From Demequina maris (GTDB taxonomy: Bacteria > Actinomycetota > Actinomycetes > Actinomycetales > Demequinaceae), in assembly GCF_000971155.1 (NCBI RefSeq), contig NZ_BBLX01000004.1, forward strand, positions 203,647 through 267,646: a DNA stretch of 64,000 nt, given 5' to 3'. Below are positions 8,489-17,945 of the stretch, one piece after another (position 1 is the stretch's first letter; each line of letters begins with the position of its first letter). The position numbers and the translations under genes were made by a program. Under the pieces are notes generated by a model. That model saw nothing but the letters and a program-made list of their open reading frames with translations. It was not told the DNA's origin and ran no database searches.

Positions 8489-8797
8489 ATGGCGGTCAAG
8501 GTTGGTCACTCGCTGGCGGAGCGCTTCCCTGGCCTGGCGGGGGAGTGGCACCCGACGAAGAACGGCCAGCTCACTCCCGCAGGTATCCACGCCCGCTCGT
8601 GGCAGCAGGTCTGGTGGCAGGACGATCTCGGTCACACCTGGGAGGACCGCGTCCGTGCCCGCACCGGCCGCAAGCCGCGGGGCTGCCCCCGCTGCGACGC
8701 CGGCGAGAACTACGTGCCGCGCGACTACTGGGCCGAGAACCGGTCCTCCTCGCAGGGCGGTGTCCTCGGGCCGCTGGGCGGTCCGCTCGGCCGGTGA
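8489..8797 (+). CDS. Small zinc-ribbon (treble-clef) protein, DUF4379-like
   Basis: 102 residues. The segment LAGEWHPTKNGQLTPAGI followed by QQVWWQDDLGHTWEDRVRAR and GCPRC matches the treble-clef zinc-ribbon repeat usually found in several copies in nuclease-associated proteins (form EWHPTKNGxLTP..VWWxCxxGHxWxxxxxxRxxxxxCPxC). Only the second Cys pair (C66, C69) is present; the first is replaced by D-D-L-G-H49, so metal binding may be incomplete. AAGGAG lies 8 nt before the ATG. It sits alone between two propeller genes and ends just before promoter copy 2. Confidence 0.75.
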   Translation: MAVKVGHSLAERFPGLAGEWHPTKNGQLTPAGIHARSWQQVWWQDDLGHTWEDRVRARTGRKPRGCPRCDAGENYVPRDYWAENRSSSQGGVLGPLGGPLGR

Positions 8798-8806
8798 GGA
8801 ACGCCC

Positions 8807-8884
8807 CCAACCGATCTGCCTGCGGCGTCGTTATCGGATCGAGACGCGACGCGTAGCCCGTTCGGCACTCGATGCCGCTAGGTT
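8807..8884 (+). promoter_or_regulatory. Duplicated promoter region, copy 2
   Basis: CCAAC (8807-8811), 17 bp, CGTTATCGG, then TAGGTTGC at 8879-8886. Near-identical to copy 1, with the same 72-bp spacing between the blocks. Confidence 0.65.
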
Positions 8885-8914
8885 GCTCGTCAATCGAGAA
8901 CCCTGGGGGCGGAG

Positions 8915-10615
8915 TTGAGCGACGAGGCGCAGGCGCCGAAGACCGACGGCACGGGATCGGCGTGGTCCGAGTGGGCCGCGACCATGCGGCGACCGCAGAT
9001 CTGGGTGCCGATGGCGGCGGCCACGACCGTGATCGCCGTCGTGGTCGGCCTCGTGGTCGCGAACGCGGGATCCGACGGCTCGACCGACGCCGCCGCGCTC
9101 CCCTCGAGCACCGCCACGCCGACCGCGACCACCTCATCGGAGCCCGCGCCCTCGGCCACCGCATCGTCCGGGGCGGGCTCCAGCGCCGAGCCGTCGCCGA
9201 GCGCCTCGGTGAGCGCCTCCGCGTCGCCCGAGCCGTCCGTCGAGCCGTCGACCGAGCCGTCGGTCGCGCCGGTCGTGTACGAGCTCCCGAACCTCACCGT
9301 CGCGACTGAACCGCTCGCCCCGTCGTATCCGGAGCTGTCCGGCACCTCGCTCGCCCGGTCGATCGACTGGGGCGACTGGACCGGCGAGCTGATCTGCAGC
9401 GACGACGCCGACAAGGTCAAGCGATCCCAGGTGAGCAACTACTGGCAGGAGGCGCGCGACGCCTACGGCCGGAAGAAGGGCGAGGCCGCCGGCACCGCCG
9501 ACGTCCTGCGCGTGGGCGGCGGGAACGCCGACGAGTACTCGCTGTGGTCGCCGGACTCCTCGGCGTTCGTGACCTTCGCGGGTGGGGGCTACCACCGCGC
9601 GAATGCCGACGCCGTCCTGCTGGTGACCAGGGACGGCTCCAAGGTGAACCTCACGAGCCGTGCCGGAGGGTCGGCCGACGGCTGGAACACGGCGCGCTGG
9701 TCGGCCGACGGCACGCGCGTGGGCTTCGTCATGCGCAAGGGCGACGACTCGAGGTGGGTCGTGGTCGCGGACTCCGCCGGCAAGATCCTCGGCACGGTGG
9801 GGCCCTACGAGTTCCTGAACGGCTTCGACCTGAGCCCCGACGGCACGTCCGTGATCATCGGCAAGGGTGCCCGTGGCAGCCGGACGCCGGTGTTGGCGGA
9901 GCGCGGCATCGACATCGTCGACCTCGCCACCGGTGAGGCATCCGAGATCTTCGGGCGCGTGGGCTTCCCGTCGTACTCGCCCGACGGCAGCCGGATCGCG
10001 TACTTCGGCGACCCCGACTACGACGGCCGCTACGCGGCGTACGTGCAGGATCTGTCGTCCGGTCACGTCACGCAGCTCGGCGAGCAGCGCTACCTGCAGT
10101 TCGACCTCGACTGGAACGCCGACTGGGATCGCTTCGCGCCGGTGTGGTCGCCCGACGGCACCCGCGTCGCGGCGACCGTGCCGCGCGCGGAGGACGACGC
10201 GAAGATGAACGTCCTCGTCGTCGCGCCGGACGGCACCGGCGGCCGCGAGTACAAGGTCAACAGCGCGCTGCGATCCGTGTGGAGCCCCGACGGGGAGATG
10301 CTCGCGGCCGGCAAGAGCGGCGCCGTGACCGTGGTGCGGCTCTCCGACGGCAGGTCGACGTGGCTGCGCAACCGCATGGCGCTCGCGTGGGCGCCCGGCA
10401 ACGAGCTCGTCGCGTACGCCCGCGTGTGCGGGTCCAGGATGTGGGCCACGGTGTCCATCGCGCCGTTCGAGAAGACCGTGACGCCCGTGCATGCCCCGAC
10501 CGGCTGGGTCGCGAACGGCTGGGCGCTCGTCTCGCCCGACGGTACGCGCGTGGCCCAGCAGCTCTACGGCGAGGGCGCGACGCAGGCCGTGTTCTACCTC
10601 TCGAAGGTGGCCTGA
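8915..10615 (+). CDS. Membrane-anchored TolB-like beta-propeller protein with Ser/Thr/Pro stalk
   Basis: 566 residues from a TTG start, supported by alignment of its upstream sequence and first residues with the ATG of the next paralogue (both follow CTGGGGGC). Cytoplasmic ~30 residues, one membrane segment (VPMAAATTVIAVVVGLVVAN, about 31-50), then a roughly 70-residue Ser/Thr/Pro/Ala stalk likely to be glycosylated or to span the wall. A propeller follows with WSPDSSAF, WSADGTRVGF, LSPDGTSVII, YSPDGSRIAY, WSPDGTRVAA and WSPDGEMLAA blades. Topology puts the propeller outside the cell. It has no catalytic domain; a binding or sensing role is plausible but unproved. Confidence 0.82.
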   Translation: MSDEAQAPKTDGTGSAWSEWAATMRRPQIWVPMAAATTVIAVVVGLVVANAGSDGSTDAAALPSSTATPTATTSSEPAPSATASSGAGSSAEPSPSASVSASASPEPSVEPSTEPSVAPVVYELPNLTVATEPLAPSYPELSGTSLARSIDWGDWTGELICSDDADKVKRSQVSNYWQEARDAYGRKKGEAAGTADVLRVGGGNADEYSLWSPDSSAFVTFAGGGYHRANADAVLLVTRDGSKVNLTSRAGGSADGWNTARWSADGTRVGFVMRKGDDSRWVVVADSAGKILGTVGPYEFLNGFDLSPDGTSVIIGKGARGSRTPVLAERGIDIVDLATGEASEIFGRVGFPSYSPDGSRIAYFGDPDYDGRYAAYVQDLSSGHVTQLGEQRYLQFDLDWNADWDRFAPVWSPDGTRVAATVPRAEDDAKMNVLVVAPDGTGGREYKVNSALRSVWSPDGEMLAAGKSGAVTVVRLSDGRSTWLRNRMALAWAPGNELVAYARVCGSRMWATVSIAPFEKTVTPVHAPTGWVANGWALVSPDGTRVAQQLYGEGATQAVFYLSKVA

Positions 10616-10627
10616 GCGCCGGACGTC

Positions 10628-10705
10628 CCAACCGATCCGGCTGCGGCGTCGTTATGGGATCGAGACGCCGAACGGCGCCTGAGCGGTCTCGGGCGTCGAT
10701 AGGTT
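10628..10705 (+). promoter_or_regulatory. Duplicated promoter region, copy 3
   Basis: CCAAC (10628-10632), 17 bp, CGTTATGG, then TAGGTTGC from 10700, again 72 bp downstream. It is more diverged from copies 1 and 2 than they are from each other, but both conserved blocks are kept. Confidence 0.62.
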
Positions 10706-10733
10706 GCAGGTCAGTCGATCCGCTGGGGGCAGC

Positions 10734-12353
10734 ATGAACGAGCACGAGACGGCACCGGAGCCGGCCGGCGACGGGGCGCGCCCCGCAGGCTGGGCGGCTG
10801 TGCTGCGTCAGCCGAAGGTGTGGATCCCCACCGCCGCGGCGGTGACCGTGATCGCGCTGTCGGTCGGCCTGATCGTGACCAACGCACGGGCGGACGATGC
10901 GCGGGCCGCGGCGGAGCTCCCGGCGGCGAGCGCCTCGCCCAGCACGACCGCGACGACCGAGCCCGACGCGGCGGCCGAGCCCGGCGAGGCGACGAGCACC
11001 GCATCGGCCTCGCCCACCGCGACCGCGAGCCCATCCGCGACGCCCGACGCCGAGCCCACGGCCGCCGCCGATGCCGACGACGCCGCCGACGCGCAGGCCG
11101 CCGCGGAGCGGGCCGCGCACGCGTGCGTCCCGGGCGACCCCGTCGCCGTCCCCGCACGGTCGACCACCCAGGTCCTGCCCGGCGACGCGGGCGCGACCAC
11201 CACCGACATCACACCCAAGGCCACCCAGCTGTATCCCGGGTACACCGAGGTGAGCTTCTCCGCCGACGGCACCCGCCTCCTCACGATCGAGTCCGGCGAG
11301 GGCCGCTACACGGTCCGCCTGCTGAACGCGGGCACCATGGCGTCGGTCCTCGACCTCGAGTCGCTCTCGGACGCGAATCCCGAGGCCCAGGCCGCGTGGG
11401 ACCCCGCCGGCACGCGGGTCGCCGTCGCGCGCGGCCTCGCCGACGACTCCCTCGAGATCTCCACGGTGGAGGCCCGCACCGCGCAGCACAAGGTGCTCGC
11501 GACGATCCCGAACAGCGGCGCCGAGTCGGTCGCGTGGTCCGCGGACGGCTCGTGCCTCGCCATCGCCGTGCGCGGACCGGTGGGATGGGACGACCACGAC
11601 GACCCGTCCGTGCACACGATCACCGTGGTGCGGCTGTCCGACGGCGCGATCACGGAGATCGGCCCCGGCGCGATGCCTGTGTGGACCGCCGACGGCTCGC
11701 TCGTGTTCTGGCGCGTCGACGCGGGCAGGGTGGCGCTGTGGCGCAGCTCGGCCGACGGCGTGGAGCAGTCGCGCGTGGGCTCCGGAGCCGGCAAGCGCTG
11801 GAGCGACAACGCCACGGTGAGCGCGCCGATCGCATCGTCGGACGGCACCCGGGTCGCGTACGTCGACGAGCGCGGCCCGGTCTCGGTCCGCGTCGCGGGA
11901 CAGGACGGCTCGGGCGACCGTGAGGTCGCGCGGCTCGACCTCTACTGGGCGACGGTCCAGTGGATGCCGGGAGAGCAGGCCCTGCTGGTGCGTGGCGGCA
12001 AGAAGGCCACCTCGACCATCGGCATGTGGACGGTCGACCTCGCGACCGGCACGGTCACGAGGCTGAAGGTGCCCCGTGCGGCGGGCGAGATCCTCAACAC
12101 CGGCACGCCGCTCCCGGACGGGTCGGGCGTGCTGACGACGCTCGGGAGCCCGCCCGGAGGCTCGGACCTGCGGACGATGCGCATCGTCCTCGTGCGCGAC
12201 GGCGTCACCACCCAGCTGGGCGAGCCCTTCTACGGGAGCTGGGCCTCGGCGCCCGCCTGGTCGCTCGACGGCGACACCCTCGTCGTGAGCGCCTGGACGG
12301 CGCTGAGCATCCCCAGGGACGTGCTCGGGCACCTGGTGGTCACCCGCCGCTGA
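10734..12353 (+). CDS. Membrane-anchored TolB-like beta-propeller protein with low-complexity stalk
   Basis: 539 residues with the same layout as the preceding gene: ~30 cytoplasmic residues, a membrane helix (VWIPTAAAVTVIALSVGLIV), an Ala/Ser/Thr/Pro/Asp/Glu-rich stalk of about 75 residues, then a propeller (FSADGTRLLT, WDPAGTRVAV, WSADGSCLAI, WMPGEQALLV, WSLDGDTLVV). Cytosolic and membrane parts clearly align with the neighbour (RQPKVWIPTAAAVTVIA against RRPQIWVPMAAATTVIA), so the two arose by duplication together with their promoters. Its propeller end (LVVTRR) matches the next gene instead. ATG 10734 follows GGGGGCAGC. Confidence 0.82.
   Translation: MNEHETAPEPAGDGARPAGWAAVLRQPKVWIPTAAAVTVIALSVGLIVTNARADDARAAAELPAASASPSTTATTEPDAAAEPGEATSTASASPTATASPSATPDAEPTAAADADDAADAQAAAERAAHACVPGDPVAVPARSTTQVLPGDAGATTTDITPKATQLYPGYTEVSFSADGTRLLTIESGEGRYTVRLLNAGTMASVLDLESLSDANPEAQAAWDPAGTRVAVARGLADDSLEISTVEARTAQHKVLATIPNSGAESVAWSADGSCLAIAVRGPVGWDDHDDPSVHTITVVRLSDGAITEIGPGAMPVWTADGSLVFWRVDAGRVALWRSSADGVEQSRVGSGAGKRWSDNATVSAPIASSDGTRVAYVDERGPVSVRVAGQDGSGDREVARLDLYWATVQWMPGEQALLVRGGKKATSTIGMWTVDLATGTVTRLKVPRAAGEILNTGTPLPDGSGVLTTLGSPPGGSDLRTMRIVLVRDGVTTQLGEPFYGSWASAPAWSLDGDTLVVSAWTALSIPRDVLGHLVVTRR
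12172..12189. repeat. Perfect palindrome made of two overlapping GGACGATGCG words
   Basis: GGACGATGCGCATCGTCC, an 18-bp perfect palindrome inside a propeller coding sequence. It reads as the codons for RTMRIVL. Confidence 0.8.
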
Positions 12354-12501
12354 GCCGGTCCTCGGGCCCGGTCGCGAGCCCCAAAACGGGGCAGTCCGGA
12401 CATCCCCCCGGTGGCATCGCGTGACACCTCCGGAGGTGGTTCCCGAGGCGCGCCGGGTGAGGCTAATCTACGGGGACAGTTGACCGACCCTTGGGGGACC
12501 G

Positions 12502-13980
12502 ATGACGGACGGGGCGCCCGGGCCCACCGCTCGTCGCAGGCGCGCGTCCCGGCGCCTCTGGATCCCCGCGGCGCTCGGCGCGATCGCCCTCGCCGTCGCC
12601 CTCGGCGTCGACGTCGCGCAGTCGAAGGTCGAGGCCGCCGAGAGTGTCGCCGCCTCCCCGAGCGTGACGGGAGACGACGCCTCTTCCCTCGGCCCCAGCG
12701 CTGCTCCGGACCTGGACGAGACCGCCTCCTCCGCATCGTCCATCCGCGCGGCGGGCGACGCCGCGCCCGCAGGCGTCTGCATGCCCGCGCCGGTCCCGAC
12801 CACGACCGTGAAGGTGGGTGCCTCGGTGCTCCCGACGGACTCGGTCGCGTCCAACGAGACGCTCGACCCGAGCCAGACCGGCGTCGCGGTGACCTACGCC
12901 GCGCCGGCCTTCTCCGCCGACGGCAAGCGCCTCACCACGCTCCTGCGCCACGATGGCGCCTCCACCGTGGAGCTGTTCAGCACGCCCACGATGACGTCGA
13001 TGGTCGCGCTTGGCAGCGACTGGGTGTCGGCGCCGGTCGAGTGGGATCCGTCGGGCACCACCGCCGCGGTCGCGCGCCGCATGAAGGACGGGGCGCTCGA
13101 GCTCGTGACCGTCGACGGCGCGAAGGGCGCCGTGTCGTTCCTCGCCAAGTTCCCCTCGTCCGTCGCCGCCGGCATCGCCTGGTCCGACGACGGTGCGTGC
13201 GTCGCGATCGCGGTCACGGACGACCTCTCGGCGGCGTCCGACGCGCCCCGCTACGAGGACTACGAGGTCGCGGTCGTGCGCGTCGCCGACGGCGCGGTGG
13301 CGTGGATCGGCTCCGGGGCGTACCCGGAGTTCCTGCCGAGCGGCGACGTGGTCTACATCGGCCCGCGCGCGAACGGTCGCCTCGCGTACTGGAGGGCCTC
13401 CACCGATGGCCTCGAGCGCACGATGATCGGCGCGCTGTCCGAGGACCCGGGCGAGCCGCGCCTCAGCGCCGACCGCAGCGCGATCGCGTACGTCGTCGAG
13501 GGCGACGAGCTCGAGGTGCGCGTCGCGCCCACGGGCACCCGCGGCAGCCGCGCGGTCGCACGCATCGAAGGAGCGACCTGGGGCTACGCGAAGTGGATGC
13601 CCGACGACTCGTCGCTGCTCGTCACCGGCGGCCTGCCCTCCGGCCGCACGCGCCTGTGGACCGTCGACATCGAGACCGGCGAGGTCACCCGCGTCCGGAC
13701 CCCGGGCCTCACCCGCGCCGAGCGGATCTCCTACGCCGCTCCCGTGCCCGACGGCTCCGGCATCGTCGCGATGGTGAACGCGACGCGCGACGGCGCGCCC
13801 GCCTCGCACCCGGTCCTGCTGAGCCAGGGCCGGTCCACGGACCTCGGCAAGGCTGTCGCGGGCTGGGCCTCGTGTGCGCCCACTTGGTCGCCCGACGGCG
13901 ACGCCCTCGTCACGTGCCACGGACGCTCGACGGTCGACGGCAAGACCGTCTCCGGCCGCCTGGTCGTCACCCGCCGCTGA
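12502..13980 (+). CDS. Membrane-anchored TolB-like beta-propeller protein
   Basis: 492 residues. A short basic cytosolic tail (RRRRASRRLW), one membrane helix (IPAALGAIALAVALGVDVA, about 21-39), a shorter acidic/Ser-rich linker, then a propeller. It is paralogous to the upstream gene over the propeller: KWMPDDSSLLVTGG and LWTVDIETGEVTRVRTPG align with WMPGEQALLVRGG and MWTVDLATGTVTRLKVP, and both end LVVTRR. Unlike the previous three promoters, its upstream region lacks the duplicated blocks; GGGGGACCG precedes the ATG. It is last in the array before the ilvB leader region. Confidence 0.82.
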   Translation: MTDGAPGPTARRRRASRRLWIPAALGAIALAVALGVDVAQSKVEAAESVAASPSVTGDDASSLGPSAAPDLDETASSASSIRAAGDAAPAGVCMPAPVPTTTVKVGASVLPTDSVASNETLDPSQTGVAVTYAAPAFSADGKRLTTLLRHDGASTVELFSTPTMTSMVALGSDWVSAPVEWDPSGTTAAVARRMKDGALELVTVDGAKGAVSFLAKFPSSVAAGIAWSDDGACVAIAVTDDLSAASDAPRYEDYEVAVVRVADGAVAWIGSGAYPEFLPSGDVVYIGPRANGRLAYWRASTDGLERTMIGALSEDPGEPRLSADRSAIAYVVEGDELEVRVAPTGTRGSRAVARIEGATWGYAKWMPDDSSLLVTGGLPSGRTRLWTVDIETGEVTRVRTPGLTRAERISYAAPVPDGSGIVAMVNATRDGAPASHPVLLSQGRSTDLGKAVAGWASCAPTWSPDGDALVTCHGRSTVDGKTVSGRLVVTRR

Positions 13981-14180
13981 CCGTCCCACCGGACAGCACC
14001 AACGGAGTTCGCGGCGACACGCCGCGTCCGGAGGGACGATGCGGGGGCTCGGTCGGCGCGTCGCTGCCGATTCCGTGCGTAGTGTCAGGGGAGGGAGTGC
14101 CGCTCGGGGAGCACCACCGCGGACACTCCGTCTCAGAATTCAAGATGGTGAACCACAATGTGAGATTAGTTGTCCGAATG

Positions 14181-14210
14181 GTGACACCCGCCCGGACCCG
14201 GGCGTAGAGT
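14181..14210 (+). promoter_or_regulatory. ilvB operon promoter
   Basis: GTGACA (14181-14186), an 18-bp spacer and TAGAGT (14205-14210), 7 nt before the leader-peptide ATG. The leader would therefore be translated from a leaderless 5' end. The 237 bp between 13980 and 14218 contain no other gene; 14034-14043 is a GGACGATGCG word and 14135-14185 is unusually AT-rich for this window. Confidence 0.75.
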
Positions 14211-14217
14211 CGCATGC

Positions 14218-14268
14218 ATGCAGACGATCCTTGTACGAGTTACCAGGCGCGCGGACCGCGACCGGTAG
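14218..14268 (+). CDS. ilvB operon leader peptide (attenuator)
   Basis: A 16-residue reading frame MQTILVRVTRRADRDR. It contains adjacent Ile-Leu-Val and another Val, the regulatory amino acids of the pathway, as in known ilvB leader peptides of actinobacteria. It includes codons uncommon in this window (CTT, GTA, GTT, CGA). It lies directly after the promoter and before two competing hairpins, so ribosome stalling at scarce branched-chain tRNAs would favour read-through into ilvBNC. Confidence 0.8.
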   Translation: MQTILVRVTRRADRDR

Positions 14269-14319
14269 CACCGAACTCGTCCGCGCGCTGACCCCGAGGC
14301 CGCCTGGCTGAGGGGTTTT
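14247..14319 (+). terminator. ilvB attenuator hairpins
   Basis: First hairpin: GCGCGCGGAC (14247-14256) with GTCCGCGCGC (14279-14288), perfect 10 bp, covering the end of the leader peptide. Second: CCCC...GGGG stem (14292-14315) with inner GGCC/GGCT pairs and an internal loop, followed by TTTT (14316-14319), the intrinsic terminator. ilvB begins 52 bp later. Confidence 0.75.
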
Positions 14320-14371
14320 CTCATGCGAGGCGGACGCAAGGGACGCCTCACCCCGACGACCAGGAGAGAAG

Positions 14372-16243
14372 ATGGCTCAGGTTCAGGCCAAGCCGGGCAT
14401 GCCCGCGGCCCGCATCGCCCGCCAGGCGCCGAGCGCTCCCACGCTCGCCCGCCCCACGCCGCAGTCGAACCCGGATCCCGCGCTCAACGGCGTCGAGATG
14501 ACCGGCGCGGAGGCGATCATCCGCTCGCTCGAGTGCGCCGGCGCGACCGACGTCTTCGGCATCCCCGGCGGCGCGATCCTCCCGACCTACGACCCGCTCA
14601 TGGACTCGTCCAAGCTGCGCCACATCCTCGTGCGCCACGAGCAGGGCGCCGGCCACGCCGCACAGGGCTACGCCCACGCGACCGGCAAGGTGGGCGTCTG
14701 CATCGCGACCTCCGGTCCCGGCGCGACCAACCTCGTCACCCCGATCGCGGACGCGAACATGGACTCGATCCCCATGGTCGCGATCACGGGGCAGGTGGGC
14801 GCGGCGATGATCGGCACGGACGCCTTCCAGGAGGCGGACATCGTCGGCATCACGGCGCCCATCACCAAGCACAACGTGCTGGTGACGGACCCCGCCGAGA
14901 TCCCCGCGGCCATCGCGGAGGCCTTCTACATCGCGAGCCACGGCCGTCCCGGCCCGGTTCTCGTCGACATCGCGAAGTCCGCGCAGCAGGCCAAGACCAC
15001 CTTCCAGTGGCCCGGCCGCATCGAGCTGCCCGGCTTCAACGCCGGCGTGCGCCCGCACCAGAAGACGGTGCAGGAGGCGGCCCGCCTCCTCGCGACCGCG
15101 CGCCGCCCCGTGCTGTACGTCGGCGGCGGCGTGATCCGCGCCGGCGCCGCGGCCGGCCTGCGCAAGCTCACCGACCTCTCCGGCGCGGCCGTGGTCACCA
15201 CGCTGATGGCCCGCGGCGCGCTGCCCGACAGCCACCCGCAGCACCTGGGCATGCCCGGCATGCACGGCACCGTGCCCGCCGTGGCGGCGCTGCAGAAGGC
15301 GGACCTCATCGTCGCGCTCGGCGCCCGCTTCGACGACCGCGTCACCGGCAATCTCGACAGCTTCGCGCCGCACGCGACCATCGTGCACGCGGACATCGAC
15401 CCTGCGGAGATCGGCAAGAACCGCGCCGTCGACGTGCCGATCGTCGGCGACCTCAAGGAGGTCTTCGAGGCCCTGGTGCCCGCGCTCGCGCACGAGCACG
15501 AGCGCTACGGCAAGCCGGACCTCGAGGCCTGGTGGGCGCAGCTGGACGACTGGCGCACCACGTACGCGCTCGGCTACACGCCGACGCACGACGGCCTGTC
15601 GAGCCCTCAGCACGTGATCCAGCGCCTGGGCCAGCTCAACGACCCCGAGTCGACCATCTACACCTCGGGCGTGGGTCAGCACCAGATGTGGGCCAGCCAG
15701 TTCATCAAGTACGAGCGCCCCAACACGTGGATCAACTCGGGCGGCCTCGGCACGATGGGCTTCTCGGTGCCCGCGGCGATGGGCGCCCAGGTGGGTCAGC
15801 CCGACCAGACCGTGTGGGCGATCGACGGCGACGGCTGCTTCCAGATGACCAACCAGGAGCTCGTCACCTGCGCGATCAACGAGATCCCCATCAAGGTCGC
15901 GCTGATCAACAACTCGAGCCTGGGCATGGTCCGCCAGTGGCAGACCCTGTTCTACGAGGGCCGCTACTCCAACACGGACCTGCACACCGGCCACGGCACG
16001 CGCCGCGTCCCCGACTTCGTCAAGCTCGCCGAGGCGATGGGCTGCGTGGGCCTGCGCTGCGAGTCCGACGCGGACGTCGACGCGACCATCAAGCGCGCCA
16101 ACGAGATCGACGACCAGCCCGTGGTCGTGGACTTCACCGTGTCGCGCGACGCGATGGTGTGGCCCATGGTCGCCGCCGGCACCAGCAACGACGAGATCCA
16201 GTACGCCCAGGGCATCGCCCCCAAGTGGGACCGGGAGGACTGA
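14372..16243 (+). CDS. ilvB: Acetolactate synthase large subunit
   Basis: 623 residues. Makes 2-acetolactate or 2-aceto-2-hydroxybutyrate from pyruvate with TPP, Mg and FAD, the first common step to valine, leucine and isoleucine. Domains in order: an extra ~40-residue N-terminus common in actinobacteria; the TPP-Pyr domain ([24 protein letters not shown], catalytic Glu in [14 protein letters not shown]); the FAD-binding central domain; and the C-terminal TPP domain with [12 protein letters not shown] and [22 protein letters not shown] precedes the ATG. ilvN follows after 5 bp, with its ribosome site inside the end of ilvB. Confidence 0.97.
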   Translation: MAQVQAKPGMPAARIARQAPSAPTLARPTPQSNPDPALNGVEMTGAEAIIRSLECAGATDVFGIPGGAILPTYDPLMDSSKLRHILVRHEQGAGHAAQGYAHATGKVGVCIATSGPGATNLVTPIADANMDSIPMVAITGQVGAAMIGTDAFQEADIVGITAPITKHNVLVTDPAEIPAAIAEAFYIASHGRPGPVLVDIAKSAQQAKTTFQWPGRIELPGFNAGVRPHQKTVQEAARLLATARRPVLYVGGGVIRAGAAAGLRKLTDLSGAAVVTTLMARGALPDSHPQHLGMPGMHGTVPAVAALQKADLIVALGARFDDRVTGNLDSFAPHATIVHADIDPAEIGKNRAVDVPIVGDLKEVFEALVPALAHEHERYGKPDLEAWWAQLDDWRTTYALGYTPTHDGLSSPQHVIQRLGQLNDPESTIYTSGVGQHQMWASQFIKYERPNTWINSGGLGTMGFSVPAAMGAQVGQPDQTVWAIDGDGCFQMTNQELVTCAINEIPIKVALINNSSLGMVRQWQTLFYEGRYSNTDLHTGHGTRRVPDFVKLAEAMGCVGLRCESDADVDATIKRANEIDDQPVVVDFTVSRDAMVWPMVAAGTSNDEIQYAQGIAPKWDRED

Positions 16244-16248
16244 CCCCC

Positions 16249-16770
16249 ATGACCAAGCACACCCTGTCCGTGCTCGTCGAGAACAAGCCCGGCGTGCTCG
16301 CGCGCGTCGCCGGCCTCTTCTCGCGCCGCGCGTTCAACATCCACTCGCTCGCCGTGGGCCAGACCGAGCACCCGGAGATCTCGCGCATCACCGTGGTCGT
16401 CGACGTCGACGAGCTCCCGCTCGAGCAGGTGACCAAGCAGCTCAACAAGCTGGTCCACGTGCTCAAGATCGTCGAGCTCGAGCGCGACCGCTCGGTCCAG
16501 CGCGACCTGCTGCTGGTCAAGGTGCGCGCGGACGCCCGCCAGCGCACCGACGTCCTCCAGATCGTGGACCTGTTCCGCGCGCACATCGTCGACGTCTCCA
16601 CGGACTCGGTCGTCATCGAGGCCGTCGGCACGCCGGACAAGCTCGAGGCGCTGCTTGCGGCCCTCGCGCCGCACGACGTCCGCGAGATCGTCCAGTCCGG
16701 CACCGTCGCCATCGGCCGCGGCGCCCGCTCCATCACGGAGCGCGCTCTCGACCGCGTCGCCACCGCCTAG
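16249..16770 (+). CDS. ilvN: Acetolactate synthase small (regulatory) subunit
   Basis: 173 residues. The N-terminal ACT domain (TLSVLVENKPGVLARVAGLF, then FNIHSLAVGQTEHPEISRIT) binds valine and gives feedback inhibition of the IlvB catalytic subunit. The C-terminal ALS_ss_C domain (LLLVKVRADARQRTDVLQIV, DKLEALLAALAPHDVREIV) is complete. ATG 16249 lies 5 bp after the ilvB stop, with GGGAGG upstream. An inverted pair of GGACGATGCG words separates it from ilvC and may end or attenuate part of the transcript. Confidence 0.97.
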   Translation: MTKHTLSVLVENKPGVLARVAGLFSRRAFNIHSLAVGQTEHPEISRITVVVDVDELPLEQVTKQLNKLVHVLKIVELERDRSVQRDLLLVKVRADARQRTDVLQIVDLFRAHIVDVSTDSVVIEAVGTPDKLEALLAALAPHDVREIVQSGTVAIGRGARSITERALDRVATA

Positions 16771-16775
16771 CCGCC

Positions 16776-17887
<1,112 letters not shown>

Positions 17888-17904
17888 TCCGCTCTACCCG
17901 AACG

Positions 17905-17938
17905 CGAAGGGGAGGTCCCGCAGGGGGCCTCCCCTTCG
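17905..17938. terminator. Bidirectional terminator between ilvC and the first SARP-STAND regulator
   Basis: CGAAGGGGAGG pairs perfectly with CCTCCCCTTCG around a 12-nt loop. Bases 17926-17958, including the downstream arm and the end of the regulator gene, are identical to 27891-27923, showing that terminator and gene end were duplicated together. Confidence 0.85.
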
Positions 17939-17945
17939 TCGTGCC

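Noticed and set aside
14214..14291. Alternative leader frame from ATG 14214 (MHADDPCTSY...)
   Set aside because: Contains no branched-chain residues in its first half; the frame from 14218 has Ile-Leu-Val and fits attenuation.
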